Below, in pieces: positions 26,337-39,889 of a DNA stretch of 64,000 bases. Made by a program: the position numbers and the translations under genes. The DNA is taken from positions 2,956,001 to 3,020,000 of the forward strand of contig OX387604.1 in NCBI GenBank assembly GCA_947568835.1. The letters run 5' to 3'. Numbering within the stretch: position 1 is the first letter of the stretch; the number at the start of each line of letters is the position of its first letter. Source of the DNA: Protonemura montana (Eukaryota > Arthropoda > Insecta > Plecoptera > Nemouridae). The notes under the pieces were generated by a model. The model saw only the letters and a list, made by a program, of their open reading frames with translations. It had not been told where the DNA came from and did not search any database.

Positions 26337-29300
26337 CTTTTAAATTAAGGTCGCGAATTCTAAATTAACAGTTCATAATTTTAAACGCTGCATCTCTCAT
26401 AGTATACGTATATTACTATATATGTACTGACACAAAAAGCCCGGCGCTATAACTCAAAGTGGCACAAAACATTGTTAATATAGGAACAACCGTATTTCAC
26501 TTCTTGGGAAGTTTTAACTCGGAATGCCTACTCCGTTACGATTTGCTTAAGATGGCGTTGTTCGTGTAAGGTATTTCGAATCCGTCATTATGTGACTTTA
26601 TTTTATTTGACAGTATTTTAAAAGCTGAGAACATAATTAAGACCTTAGGGGATCGGTAACGTCCACGCAGAGAGACACTGAATTTAAAGCTCGCATAATT
26701 CGAATATTTGGGTTCACCGATCTATTCGTTCAAATGTTTGTAAGCAATTCGACGTCCGCTTGGCAAACGGGTACTAAGTTTACGAGTTCGCTGCCTGCTA
26801 CTCAACATCATACGAATATTAATCAGAGAGGTAACCATTGTTTGATAACACCAATAAATAACCTGACTACCTGTATCTTCGATAACCACGTGTGAAGGTA
26901 CAGGTACGTACTGTTCCTCATGCCATAGAAACAACAATGTAACTGGCTATCAGGCATACACGGGCCACTCTCGACTTGATCGAATCGAATGAATGTGCTA
27001 CCAGCGAGATCCTCAGATAAAAAGTCTACTTAAACAGCAGTTTAACTTTTATGACGTACTAAACGTTACTGTTAGTGGTTTTATAGTCTTTTAAACGTTG
27101 TCCCTCTCTGAATAGAAAATGTGATATCATAAAGAGCAGTTAATAAATGTTATTCGATTGGGACGTGTGCCGCTTTTTTGTTTGTTTGATAGAAATAATG
27201 GTTTTATGAATGATTAAGGATTATTTGATAGCTCATTGTTGATGCCAAAATTAAAGCTACGGATTTACTTACTTTCGTTGCTATCTAAAGTGCAGGAGAA
27301 ATTGCGGTTGCAAAAATACTTGGTGACGTTGGACTGTTGCGTAATTTCCGCAAAGGCTAGAACCAGATTTCTCAAACATAACTGAAACTAAACTAGCTCA
27401 AAATGCTGAACTAATTGAGCATATTTTGCTAACTGAATCAATAATTATCTTAGGTGGGGTAGGTGGGGTAATATGTATGATTTCCACTACGTGGGTCTAG
27501 AGAGTAGCCAGTACGGAATACATCAGTCTCAGGTATCAAAAGTTATAGCATGATAAACGTTTTACTATTTATTTTTATAGGTTTTTAAACGTATAGCATA
27601 TCTTGAATATAATAGGTAATAAACGTTATACGCTAACCACTACACTTGACTCAGACGCACTAACAGTTCTACATGACTTTTATAGCGCAATATCTCAAGA
27701 CTAACCCAACCATTAAAACCGTGTTACTACTACTAGGCTATTTCATTCACTTTTACTATGTTAAGGAAGGTCGTGGTTCACGAATAGCCATCCTATGGAT
27801 AGTCTTGTCAGCATTTACACAATCTGCGATTTTGTGTCTGCTGGCACTACTATTAAAATGGTATCATTCGAAGAGTTTGTATTCGTAGAAAGGTATAAAC
27901 TATTAATCATCTGCCAAGCGAGACTAGCAATAATCACACCCACAAATGAGTAGAGGGTACTTTACTCTTGGTATTTACATATTTAAACTATGCCTGGTAA
28001 CCCAAATACCTTTAATTAAACCTGCAGATAATTTATTTTCATTCGCTCTTTTAATTTCAGTTCAATCGCCAAGTTGGTGATTCCATTCAGTAGTATTATT
28101 CGTTAGGATAGGTTAGAGTTGGACCATCAAAGGGTTAAATAACCCATAAACCTATCACAGTGATAGTACTCATTAAAACGCCCATAAAGCCCACTTTCAA
28201 TCATTTCCAGTCCCATTGAGAAAGACACCTTAATGACATGTTTAGGTAGTAATTAAAGGCTATTAGAACAGGTTCTTATATTTTATACGGCTTGTTACAA
28301 ATAGTTTATTACTTATTCAATAGATTACGAAGGACTTTAATGTAAGTTGGTTGTTAAATAATTATTTGGGGGCGTTATAAAAGAGAAGCAGTAGCATCAG
28401 CTATTTTATGTGGTGTTAGGTTATGTAAAACAACGTGTTGCATTTTATTTATTATAACTACTTAGGGCGGTTGGATAAATGTGGGAAATTAAAGCATGCA
28501 GACAAATTGATTGTTGGTCAATTTATTTTTATTGCCACTACCGAATGACATTTTTTATGGCTCAATGCAATGTTAATTTCACTGACCCAGTGCCGTCGAA
28601 CATTACTGTAAGAAATAATAAAAAAAGCTAAAGATGCTAGTAGGATTGACCATTTTTTGTACTCTCGTTATAAAATGATGGCTACATTATGCGATTACCA
28701 AAAAAAAAAAACTCGACACAACCGGCAAACCACGACAATAAATGATCAACATCATCAATTCAAATGATCATGCATCAACTTGTCATCATCGCGCGTTACA
28801 CCTGCAATTAGCGAATCATAAAAGCAAAAGCAAAGAAAACCATTTTATCTTTTCACATTTACAAGTGTCAGTGAGCATACAGCCATCTATTTTTATGGGT
28901 TTGTTCACTCCCCTTTCAGTCCTGCCATTTTGTCGGCCTTGAAAAACAGGTTCCAGTCTCTTTCGATTCATTCAAGTCAGCTGTGTTGTGATGATATAAA
29001 AGTGGTACAGTAGTAGCTTTCAATACGGCAAAGAAATTTATTTTACGATTATAATGGCTTTAATGCTGGGTTGTAAAATCAAGTACATCATTCGAGACAT
29101 AAAATGCAAGTGTGGCACGCGACTGGGATGAACAGCCCCGCTGCCAATGCTACTCTACGCGATACGAGAGCTTGGCGGTGGGGCGGTAGTGAACATCACA
29201 ACAAACCATAAAACTCCACTTTGCTTGCAGACGCCATCATTAAAAGATATGCTACGCAACACAGCGACTGCAGCTACTGCCCTCTCTCTCACGTGTTTAC

Positions 29301-29493
29301 AACTAGCTCGCCACCAAGCTACGCATCGCTGCCGCTAGGGTCGAACAGTAGCAACCACATTCGATTTTAATAAATAAATATTTGTTTTTTGATAATTTTA
29401 ATAGTTTTCTTTTATTTCAGAAGCGAATGCGTTAATGCGATAATTTATATATATTTTTTAAATATTTTTCGCAACCGTACAAAATAAAAGTTA

Positions 29494-30023
29494 GTGGAGG
29501 TGCCAGGCTGGAAATAATCGATAGAGATGAATAACACGACGATATTTCTCGAAGTAGCCATTGCGCAGGATCTGAGGAGATATCCAGAGAGCATGTGGAA
29601 TAAATTAAACAGAACGACGTGGTTAGTGCATTTATGTGCCACTAGAGCGCTACCCACTTGTGGAGTAGAGCACTGCATTCTATAGCACTTTCACTGAACT
29701 AGCTCGAGCCAGCGTTGGCGGATTGATACATAAAATGCAATACAAAGGCTATCTTCCTAAGCGCAAAGATCGTAAAGGGAAGTGAATTCCCGCAGGGAGA
29801 ATTTTACATGGTTTTATGTTTATATGGTACAATTTTCACCATGTAAAAATCTCTTTTTTACGGATATTATACCGTACTAGAAAATCGGAAACGACCATTA
29901 CGGGTAGCGATTCCAATTCCCTCTCCGAGGGCTGCCCTGCCTCTGGTGTAGTCCAAGTTTCGCCTTACCGATACGAGATGGCGGGTAGCATGCTGAACCA
30001 CTAGCGATTGGTGGAGGTGCCAG
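29494..30023. repeat. Direct repeat pair GTGGAGGTGCCAG bracketing about 500 bp
   Basis: An exact 13-mer at 29494-29506 recurs at 30011-30023, with 15 of 16 bases identical if the TTA or TTG before it is included. The hairpin at 29797-29853 lies between the copies. It could be chance, a decayed insertion or repeated binding sites. Confidence 0.5.
29797..29853. repeat. Imperfect hairpin, 16-bp arms with one mismatch
   Basis: The arms 29797-29812 and 29838-29853 match at 15 of 16 positions around a 25-base spacer. G-U pairs could add two or three more in RNA. It resembles a small pre-miRNA in size, but the stem is at the short end. Confidence 0.7.
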
Positions 30024-32067
30024 TTTACCAGTCTTTCTTATGGCAGTTTCTTGAAATACCATGTGATATTTAAGCACAGAATTTCAATAATATAAAAAGA
30101 TGGATGAGAGGCTCTAAGAAGAATATTGTAAGTTGTTGCTTTTTGGAAGAATTGTATGGAAAATAGACTTGAGATCCTTTTTATCGGGTAAAATATTTTT
30201 ACGCACCATATCAAATATTAATTATTTTTTATAACAATTTACAAACAAAACCACGCGCGTAAACAAATGTACAAATAATTTGACGTTGTTCTCGTAACCC
30301 GTTGATCAAGAAAAGAAACTCGCAATTTTCCAAATCCCTTTTTCCTATTCATTAACCACTGATTTAAGCAATGAGTTATTTTATAACTGATAAGATTACA
30401 GCCCTTCGAGAAGGGAAACAAATTTTTTGGAGGGTATAAGGTACTTTAGTATAGAAGTCTTATCTTCCTCATACAAGCGTATAATATTTATTAGTTCTCC
30501 CTAATTGGATCTATAAATCAAGCGATATCTTAGGAGCTAATACCTTATACATGGTGCAGAGCGCTCTCCAGTGATAAGTAAGGCTTATTGCAAGAGAATG
30601 GTCTCAGCTAGCTAGGTATAAGAACCTGGCTGGCTGGCATCCCTTTACCTTCCTGAAGTCCCTATGTCTGAGCGAATTCCCGAGCCCTATCCTGAGCCCT
30701 CTGCTTCTTTGGGCTTACCGACAAAACAGGGTGAACCTCAAACAATATTAGAACCCGTAGGGATAACGACCAGGACACCAGTAATTATACCTGTGTCTAC
30801 TCAATTTGATCACTGCCACCGCTGAGAATTTTCTCTTAAGATGTTATTTTATTTCACCATTTTTAAAAGTGATTTTGAGTCATTAATTGAGCCTAGTTTT
30901 CGTCATCTTGGCATGTAATTTGACACAATTGTTCATTATAATGTTTGTATTGTCTCATTAGTAAATAATAGCAATGCTATGGAATAAAATGAACATTCAG
31001 GTTAATGATAACTGATAGGCATACGCCAAGTTTAGGTTGATTGTTATAAAATAAGGAATATAATATATTAAGTAATGGTAAACAATGATTTCGCGAGGCT
31101 GCAAGATATTTTGAAATGTTTATCAAATTTGTTTACTATTTAATTAAAACTCTAACCGTTCTAATGTCAAATGCAGAATGTTTTATACCAATTACCAGTG
31201 TTTTATGAAGAAGGCGAGAAAACACTGCCTATATATGATGAGAACATTATACTTTGCATGGCACATCCAATAGCTTTGTAATACCCCTCTCCACATTCCC
31301 TACACACACTTTCCGTCTCCTTCCCGGAGAAGTAATTACATCCTAAGTATCCCCACCCACCCTAATTCACCCCACTTGCCGGCCATTTTCGCACCCCCAC
31401 TGCCAAATATCACACTGGGCCCGACCCGTTCAGATTCTGCACTCATTCGTTTACCCATTAGACAATTATCTAATTTACTCTTGGTTGAGCCCAAAGCAAA
31501 TTTTGTTTCAAAATTCAATATCTTTGTATTTCATCTTACCAGAAAACGCCTTACACGAAAAAGGTGATTAATATGGACGCATTATCTCAGCTCAGGAACA
31601 CGCTTTTTCTTCCACGGTTTCTACGCCTATTCTCTTAGGACGAAGGAAAATGTTTATCTATTTTGGCAATTTTCCATGACACTGAGGAACAAGCATATAT
31701 AGGAAAGCGGTGTTATTTGAGAAGGTTCTAAATTCAAATGCATACAAAGCTATGCAACCAATTCTTGAGTCTGCTTATTCATAGAGTGCCATGAAAATGC
31801 GTTAGATTCAAATAATCGCAATTAATTAACAAGGATTTAGAAAGATTTAGAAGATTTTAGAATTAAAAAAAGTCAGTCTAAACTCTGAAGAAAAGAAAAA
31901 AGAAGACGTTTTGGTCATGTGTGTTTTGTTGTTGGTAATAAATAACGGAAACTAAAAACTGAACGCGCTATCCGAGCTCGTTACGGACCGCGATTAATGC
32001 CCGCTTAATGTCGGGGTACCAATCACCGAAATTGATCGAACATCACGAGCAATTTGTCTGTCGCGAA

Positions 32068-32121
32068 GCGAAATGGCCAGTCATTCCAATGCTGGCTACT
32101 GGCTCATATCCGTATTTCGCT
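32068..32121. repeat. Two-part imperfect hairpin
   Basis: Outer arms AGCGAAAT (32068-32075) and ATTTCGCT (32114-32121) pair exactly. Inner arms GGCCAGT (32076-32082) and ACTGGCT (32098-32104) pair with one G-U. A nine-base bulge lies on one side. Confidence 0.45.
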
Positions 32122-32825
32122 GACTCCTGTTGTATACGCGTAAACACTGACCAATGCAGCGCCGTTTAGACTCTGTTTAGACGAATTAAAGTATTGTCAC
32201 GATTTGACTAACATCCTTCGTCTATTTTGTCAGCTTTATTTTTACCGAGTTTAACAGCTGTTCGTTCCCTGTCATGACATGTTGGTAACATCGTCAATAT
32301 GAACTGGAAATTTACTCTCTTATGCCATCGTTTCATTTTTCAAGTGTGATTCACAACTATATTTCCCAAAAAGTCAGACTACATTTATATAAAGTGTATC
32401 CAATAAGCATAACTCAATCATAACTGAGTGATCCAATCATCCAAACAACATGAACATATAACACGATAAAAAAGGGAGAGCTAGAACGGTAACAATGTTT
32501 GATTTTGATCATCGATATCGTAATGTTATCGTACTTGACAAAGATATTTTACTTGTTCATATGCAACAATAGAACGAGCCTGTACTAGTAACACTATCAT
32601 ACTAGGACTTCCCATACTATGCCCTTAGGCAGTCGAAATACCCTGACCAATCATAAAGTAGAGCCTGTAATCTATAGAGGGTTTCACGCGCATGGTATGG
32701 CGCGTGGAGTATGGAGTATGGACATGCTGGCTGCAGCCATATTATACTGGCACCATGGCTTATACATTGTTCTCTGAATGAAATGTCATCCCGTAATGCT
32801 GCTCTAAGCTGGCCTAGCTAAAGTA

Positions 32826-32854
32826 CAGCCACCAGCCACCAGCCACCAGCCACC
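32826..32854. repeat. 7-bp tandem repeat (CCACCAG)
   Basis: About four exact units of CAGCCAC. Confidence 0.92.
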
Positions 32855-33244
32855 AACGTTGGATGCTCTAAAACAGCAGGTGAAAAAATACGCTCAGCGG
32901 CTATATGCAATTAAAATCCGACGCTTTTGTTTATGATACACAGCGAAATAGCCGCTTAATTGAATAAACTGATTTAGATAATTATGCTGGATGACTGAAT
33001 GTAGGGATTTTTTCTCCCGGGGATTCCGTGTATCTGCGTTGTGACTTCCCAGATTATTTCACCACTACTCAACTTCAAGGCAGCTTAAATTACCAATTTC
33101 GCATAAGCTGCTTTTGTTTTCAACGTGATTGTAAAAGATGTGTATTTTCTACGTGGTTTTACCTAAAATCTACTTGTAACGGTGAGTAGGAAGGGCAAGA
33201 AAGTGATAGGAATTAGTTATAAAAGCAATGGCAGCACGATTGCT

Positions 33245-33280
33245 GCAGGCGTCGGTGCAGGCGTCGGTGCAGGCGTCGCT
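33245..33280. repeat. 12-bp tandem repeat (GCAGGCGTCGGT), three units
   Basis: Three units of 12 bp with two base changes in the last. Each contains a GCGTCG core shared with the arrays at 39861 and 58555. Confidence 0.93.
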
Positions 33281-35837
33281 AGTGTCGGAGTTTGCCACGT
33301 CCAGAATCCTGCCCAGTTGTTAAGGGAATTCAGATACCAATAAAAACAAAGCGGCTACCCCTTGGCATCCCTACTTGCCACTGCTAACAACTAGGAGTGA
33401 ACCCCCCTCCCTCCCAATTTTATGGCGGATATAGAACATTATTCGGTTTTGTACTATATATGGTAGTGCAATAAATCGGCACTCATTCATGATGGTTTGC
33501 AATCTAAAATAACATGCTGGAAGCTTGCAATAGAACAGTTTTCAAATCTGATAGTATACGTGATACTATAGAAGCTGTTTTTCGGTAATCAACCAACTGA
33601 TTTTTTAAAGTCACGTTTAAGAAGGTGCCCACCTAACTAAATGGGTGTAAGAGCCGTTAAAATCTCATCTTAAATTGTGGCAGTGAAGCGGTCGATTGGG
33701 AAAGAAGATCGGAAATCGTTTGAGTGATAGTTCAAAGAAAATTGGGGGTATTTCCGTAAGAGAAACTTCTTGCGTAATATATCTATCCAAAGTGTGTAAT
33801 AATGAAATTTTCAAAATTTCTGACAGGTCTTGGAGGCCGCTGACTGATTAAGAAGTAAAAACTCATCAGGAGACCGAATTTAAGAAGTTATGAAGCAAAG
33901 CAGGTAGTGTTAGACAGCCGTGAAATGATTTATAACTTACTTAAGACGAAAATAATTTCCGACCGACGAACACTTCACATCCGAAAAAAACCTCAATAAA
34001 AGAAGGGAGGAGTCAAATTTAGAGTGTAACAATCCATCAAACCCAAAATATTAATACCAGTTTACTTGATCAAGTTTCAGATGCACAAGTAGCATAGTAT
34101 CAGCAGTTTTGCCTTTAAAACCTTTTCCAATCAAATCGTGGATCGCATTCGTAAACAACGAGAAATGTATCCTTGATTTCAATAAAAAGCAAATACTATA
34201 AAACAGTTCATTAATTTCTTGAGTCGTAAATACTTTTAATATAACACAATTCTATTGCAATATAGTCACAGATGTAGATCATAGCAATAGTTGAGAGCCC
34301 GTTGACGCGGCGTACCTGTTGGTAGGTACTAGAATCCGCGGTATAACTTTTTCACAAAGATTTGAAAAAACGCTATCTCCGTGTGCGTTTTTATCATAAC
34401 CATACCAGTGCAGTGGATTTACCTATACGTATCATACAGCATGCAGCGCGTGATATTCCCTTGCGAAAAACACAATTTTTTTCAAACGTCCCAATCTTAA
34501 TAAGCTTATGGGGCGTGTAACTTTCTGATATCTTAATAAAGTCTTTTGAAAATTTAAAAATCCTCTCCGCTTAAAGGTGTAGAGGTTTCTGATTGGTTCA
34601 ATCTGTAATGATAGGTTTTGATCAAGTGCACGACCATTATCGCATCCATCTGACGTCTTCATAGCTGTTCATATAATGGACGTGCAGCTCTAGTCCAGTA
34701 TAAATCTAATACCAGTAAACACCTATATGATACTCTGATTACTAAAACAATGGGTACTTTATTGCATAAGGTTAAATTAAGATAGTAATTGTACTAGAAA
34801 AGCAATTTACGTATCTCGCCTGTAGCTCACGGTAGGGTACATTCAAATGATCTTTCTATCTGTACACACCAAGTATCGGTGTTCTGTTCTCAGTTCCATT
34901 TATAATCTCGACGAGTAGAGACTGTCTTTTACAAGGACATTATCATGGTAAGAGCACGAGACGAGAGGGTACTTCATACGGCTAAAGAGTACAGACTAGC
35001 CACACTAACACACATTTTCGTTACAAACATATACGAGTGGGACCGAGCAATTCCAGAACATTTGGTCTAGTGGCCAAGGAGACGATTTTTGTTAGATATA
35101 TAAACACATAAGACATTGCAGTGCGAGAAATAGCACAGAAACCGGTATTTGACCGGTACCTGGTTTACTATTCAAGAAAGATTGTTTGTGTAGGTATATT
35201 AAAGATTAAAATTTACGATTTGCTTAAAGTTTAGGATCCAATTGTTAGTTACAATGATAATGTGATTACATTTAGCTTCATTGTGTCTACATCACGAATC
35301 AAAGCTAGACACACCTGCAAATAAGCTTGCATCCCCTTATTTTAAATTTTAATCCTCGCGCAAATGAACTACTTCAAGCAATTTACGCATAGTTATTGCT
35401 ACTCAAGGTGCACTTTGTTTTTCAATTGAGTGTTTTGCAAGTTCACTTTCAATGACAGGTTTATATGAATGTTATTTGTACCTCATACTGGCGTTATTGC
35501 TTGAGGTAAACGAGTAAGCACCGTTGCATAATAGTACTGTACTTAAGTGAAATTATTTACTCAATAAATAGATTTAGCTATAAATACAAACGAATCTGAA
35601 CTTATCATCTGATCACATGCCACCTGTCCTCTTGAGGAGCACCTCAGAATGATTTGTATTTTTAATGGGAAATCAACATTGAAACGGTACACTAGCTGAA
35701 TAATTCCTTCAAGACGTTGGCAATGCTATCGAGTGCGGGGTCTCCGATGAAGTCACGGGCAAGTCGAAGGAGCACAGAATGAACTATTTCCCCAGTATGG
35801 TAATGCTGAAATAGACCTTGCCCATTGAAAGCAACAT

Positions 35838-36373
35838 TTTATTAAGTGTGGTATTTGAAAGTTGTAGAAATATTCACTAGCTGAACCTGTTACTCTTGAT
35901 TATTTTAACCGGCTCAGATAGACAATATTTCAAACGCACAATTAAATGTCCACAATGCATAAGTTCTTATAAAATTCTTACACTGCAACATATTTACCTG
36001 TTAGAACTCTTCGTTCATGACCGGAAATGGAAGTTAAAACCTATCGGATATTCCAAACAGAGCGTGCAATATTTTTGTAAAATGTACTATATGCTTAGTA
36101 TGTATACGAAGGACATAGGGGTCCTTATAGAATCATTCTTTACGTTTCTTAAACGCAATTGAAAGTTTCAGCATCAAAAAGGTTGTCTTGCTTACAAGAC
36201 ATGTTTACAGCATGCTTTAGTCATAAAAACATCCACACCCGGCATAGGGGTCTCATTAACTGTAAAATAACCCCCTCTCTTTAGTAGTCTTAAGACCTAA
36301 TTCCGTCTGGTAAGGTTCCTACCTTATTATAGTTGACTGCATGTTGGCTGCGCTTGACTGCGCCTAGCTGCGC
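35838..36373 (-). other. Ubx: Probable Ubx 3' UTR with a candidate polyA signal at 35838-35843
   Basis: Transcription continues leftwards from the TAG stop. The first clear AATAAA on the minus strand is at 35838-35843, which would give a 3' UTR of roughly 550 bases. Insect Ubx transcripts often use several and longer polyA sites, so this is a candidate only. An ATTAAA on the same strand lies near 35660. The 67 bases next to the stop hold a short tandem duplication of GCGCCTAG-type sequence on the plus strand. No open frame of note lies in the UTR on the coding strand beyond the short in-frame extension described in the findings. Confidence 0.35.
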
Positions 36374-36742
<369 letters not shown>

Positions 36743-36835
36743 TCATTTATTCTTCTGCAAGGTTATGCTACCTTTTGATAACATTTTAAGCCGGCTGTTT
36801 AACGGTTAGGTAATCATAAGAACATCTCTGCTGGG

Positions 36836-37290
36836 GGTGCAGCTGGGAAGGGTGGGTTGGTCCACGCTGGGGCCGGGAGGACAGCGAGCCAGCGAGCCAT
36901 GACTCGGAACTGTTGCTCCTGAGGACGAGCTGTTGAGCTCAACGCCATTAGGTCTCGCCGCCGCGGTTCCCTTTGCCATTGGTCGTCCAAGTAACACTAC
37001 TAAGATGGAGGTTCAGGACCTGGACCGACCGCTCAAGAGCCAGCCAAAGGACAACGTGGAGCGAGCAACTAGAAGAGGATGAAGGATTCTCTACAGAAGA
37101 CAGATGATGAAATAATACATGCGAGGTAGAAAGAGAAACAAATAAGCAAAACGAGAGAGCTGGAGAAGGACATAAGGAAGATCTAGCAATGGTTTTTGAA
37201 GTGTAAGAGGGAAAGGACGATACGCACTGAGCGATGAGGATAGAGGATAGAGGATAGAGGATAGAGGATGGAGGATGGAAGATGGGAGAT
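36836..37290. promoter_or_regulatory. GC-rich block with GCCAT and GAGAG motifs next to the homeobox exon
   Basis: A GC-rich patch starts about 170 bases inside the intron. It contains three GCCAT cores (36896-36900, 36944-36948, 36975-36979) on the plus strand, a CCGCCGCGG core between the last two, and then a purine-rich run with GAGAGAG near 37153. It ends in the 7-bp repeat at 37235-37280. GCCAT is the core of Pleiohomeotic/YY1 sites and GAGAG of GAGA-factor sites. Their clustering is the known signature of fly Polycomb response elements, which occur in Ubx. Both motifs are short and common, so this is a suggestion only. Confidence 0.25.
37235..37280. repeat. 7-bp tandem repeat (GGATAGA)n
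   Basis: About six units of a purine-only heptamer, GGATAGA drifting to GGATGGA, lie on the plus strand about 570 bases from the homeobox exon. The complementary pyrimidine strand is the Ubx sense strand. Confidence 0.9.
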
Positions 37291-38200
37291 GGTCTAGAGG
37301 CGGAGATGTTGGATTAGGTGGATCCAAGGACGGTAAAACTAGTTGTCCAGCCGGTCGGTTGGTACACACGAGCGCAAAACCATCGTAAAGCATTTTTAAC
37401 ACTTTTGGAAAAGTTATGGCGATAAAAGCTCCGTGTTTTTAAGTGATGTAGATGGCACTAGGAAAAAATTGTCAACAATTTTGAGGTCGCGACTAATTAA
37501 CGAAACTGATGATATTAATCATTGGCATTGTCCGCTGTCTGCGGCCTGATTACATTAATCAAGGAAATGTGATTCAACGCATGGGCTTTATTTAGTATTA
37601 TTATACTAATAGCAGTGGAAAAATGTTACGAAAATCTATTATAATCAATATTTTATTTAATATTCTATTTAAATAGCTATTGTTTGGCAAACAATCTTCG
37701 ATAATTTGTCGCAATACCTGTGTAAGAGTGTTTACCTGCGTACACAGAGAAGTAGCCCTTTGCTTTATTAAGCGTTGCCCAATGCTCCTACCTTGCCTTC
37801 TCAATGATACAGGTTTAAAGACTGGATCATGCATGTTAACAATCAGTTGCAATTACTCGTTGTTTTACCGGGCATAGTCAGTTTTTTTTTGCGAAAAGGC
37901 TCATTAGCTCAAATTTATATAAACGCGTGCTTATGCGCACGGTTTAATGATTTATAAGTATTGCCTGATTAAGTCATTCAAGATTACAAAAAAAAATCAC
38001 ACCAAAAATTACCCTTTATAATTTTGATTCTCTTCATGCCATTGGCCAATTTCGTTCGTAATTTTGTATTTTTATTCTAATTTCACCTGTGTTAAACAGA
38101 TATGTAATCTAAATGAGATGTAATATATAATGAATATGATGACAGACGAGTCCAGAATGCCCAAGGCGAGTGTGAATAACTTTAATTGCGCCCGACCAAG

Positions 38201-38230
38201 CAGGGGCAGGGGCAGGGGCACCGGCAGGGG
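38201..38230. repeat. 6-bp tandem repeat (CAGGGG)
   Basis: Three exact CAGGGG units, then CACCGG and another CAGGGG. Confidence 0.9.
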
Positions 38231-39860
38231 CTTGAGCAGAGGGCACAGACAAAAACCCGACTTGCTGGCATCGGGTGGTCATCGTTAGGCGACAAACTAA
38301 ATATTTTAATCGAACTCTAGAAAGAGAATTTATGAAATGTTCGTGCTGAAAGGCATTCTCGGGCCTTTGAGGTTACAACACAGTTACAATTTAAATGTGA
38401 GTCGTTTTTCATATAGAGAAATAATTGTAATTCGTAAATTGATTTTAGAGTCATACGAGACTTTATAAACCTACATGATACTTCAGAAATCACTTTTAGG
38501 TACATATAACCGTCCAATATTTTACGAGGTTGTCAATAATTGTATAACAAGGATGCAAAATGAGGTCCAGCACTTAAAATGTCTGATTGTATGATTCTTA
38601 AATTGATATAACGGCTAGGTTTTCATACATGATTGCGCCATCGTGTATTATCAAGAAGTGTGATATATTAAAGTCGTATTTCTGTTCATTATATTCCCAA
38701 TAAATGGTGAAAAGTGGAGAGGTACTTGTAGACTATTCAACATCAAATATAATGTTACTTGGGTAGCAACGCCATATGCGATGACGAGGGTTACATTTTC
38801 AAAACTGTTTCCTTGGTGTTTATAAAATTTTCACTATTGGTTGATGTGAAATTTAGGCGGGGTCAATTTATAAAAGCAATTCATCATATCCAGGTTAGTG
38901 GAAAAGGTTTCAGCATGAATCTGTTCCGAAAACCGCGAGACAGCATCTGGGACTAAACCTCGTGTGCAGGCCATGAAATTGTAGGAAGAAAATGCAAGCA
39001 ATTCTCGGCAGATGTATGACAAGGGAGCAGGATGAAACCAGGATATTGTATACCTACACATTGCATTGTTCAGCTATTGTTTCGTCAGATACACGCCCTC
39101 CAAACAACAAAAGCAGCCACCAATATAATCGGGCCAATCGAACCTTTAGCGACCCTCTTTAGAAAACTTCGCACCCCCCAAATCAGAATTCACCTTTCCT
39201 ACACGCTTTCCTAATTCAAAAGTTGAAAATTTATGGCTTTATTTTCGTGAGTGTAAATCGAACCCATTTTTCATTTATTTCCCTCGTAAAGTTTTGACAC
39301 CAGAACGTGCGATTCAAAATTTCTTTTACCTTCATGAAAGTAACGCTATAGTGCTTTCAATTTTTAAACTATTCCCATCATATTAAAGCTATTGTAATGA
39401 ATGAGTTGGAATGAATTTAAGCGTGTGACAAACCTGAACAAAACATTCCGACAGGTAGGTGCACGCTTTGTAAGGTAACCATTTTATAGAAAATGATCTG
39501 GCACCGAAACAGCAGTCTAAATGTAAATAGTACCACATCCAATTAGAATTACCACCTAACAGTAACTTTTGCATCATTATAGTGCAAAACGATTGGAGAT
39601 ACTTCAGCGACCGATTATTTGTTGAATGAGCTTCCCGATAAATAATGTTCTCTCCACTTTTTTACGCTGTAACTATCTCAGCTGTAAGCGCGGCATTGAA
39701 CGCATGGCTTTACCCGGATATGTCTAAAATCTTCCGAGAGACTTGGCATTCCATTTGAACCAGCAGCAATATGATAAGAATCTCGCTCGCTTTCGGTTTG
39801 GTAATTGTTCGCCAGTGCAGAAAAGCGACGTGAGCGGGCGACGCGACCCGGCGCCTTGGT

Positions 39861-39889
39861 GGCGTCGGCGTCGGCGTCGGTGTCGGCGT
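39861..39889. repeat. Hexamer array (GGCGTC)n in a GC-rich patch
   Basis: About five GGCGTC units, one with a T, inside a CpG-rich stretch of about 100 bases (39820-39910). It lies in the Ubx intron. The minus-strand translation would be an Asp-Ala run, which is a repeat artefact. Confidence 0.93.

Larger units (their letters stand above)
16701..28600. other. Gene-free sequence with scattered simple repeats
   Basis: No gene recognised beyond the repeats listed. A G-rich patch lies at 19258-19310. The longest frames (20008-20337, 21792-22136 and 24009-24353, minus strand, 109-114 residues) lack domains. A 71-residue frame at 27673-27888 on the plus strand has two hydrophobic stretches but no support as a gene. 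Confidence 0.6.
28601..35837. other. Gene-free flank downstream of Ubx
   Basis: The part from 29120 to 30020 is richer in GC and CpG than its surroundings and holds the hairpin and direct repeat listed separately. Elsewhere I see AT-rich sequence with C-rich patches at 31348-31385 and 33400-33415. No exon is recognised. The flank would face Antp if the cluster has the usual order. Confidence 0.55.

Noticed and set aside
27673-27888. 71-residue frame with two hydrophobic stretches
   Set aside because: AT-rich sequence often gives hydrophobic frames; no other support.
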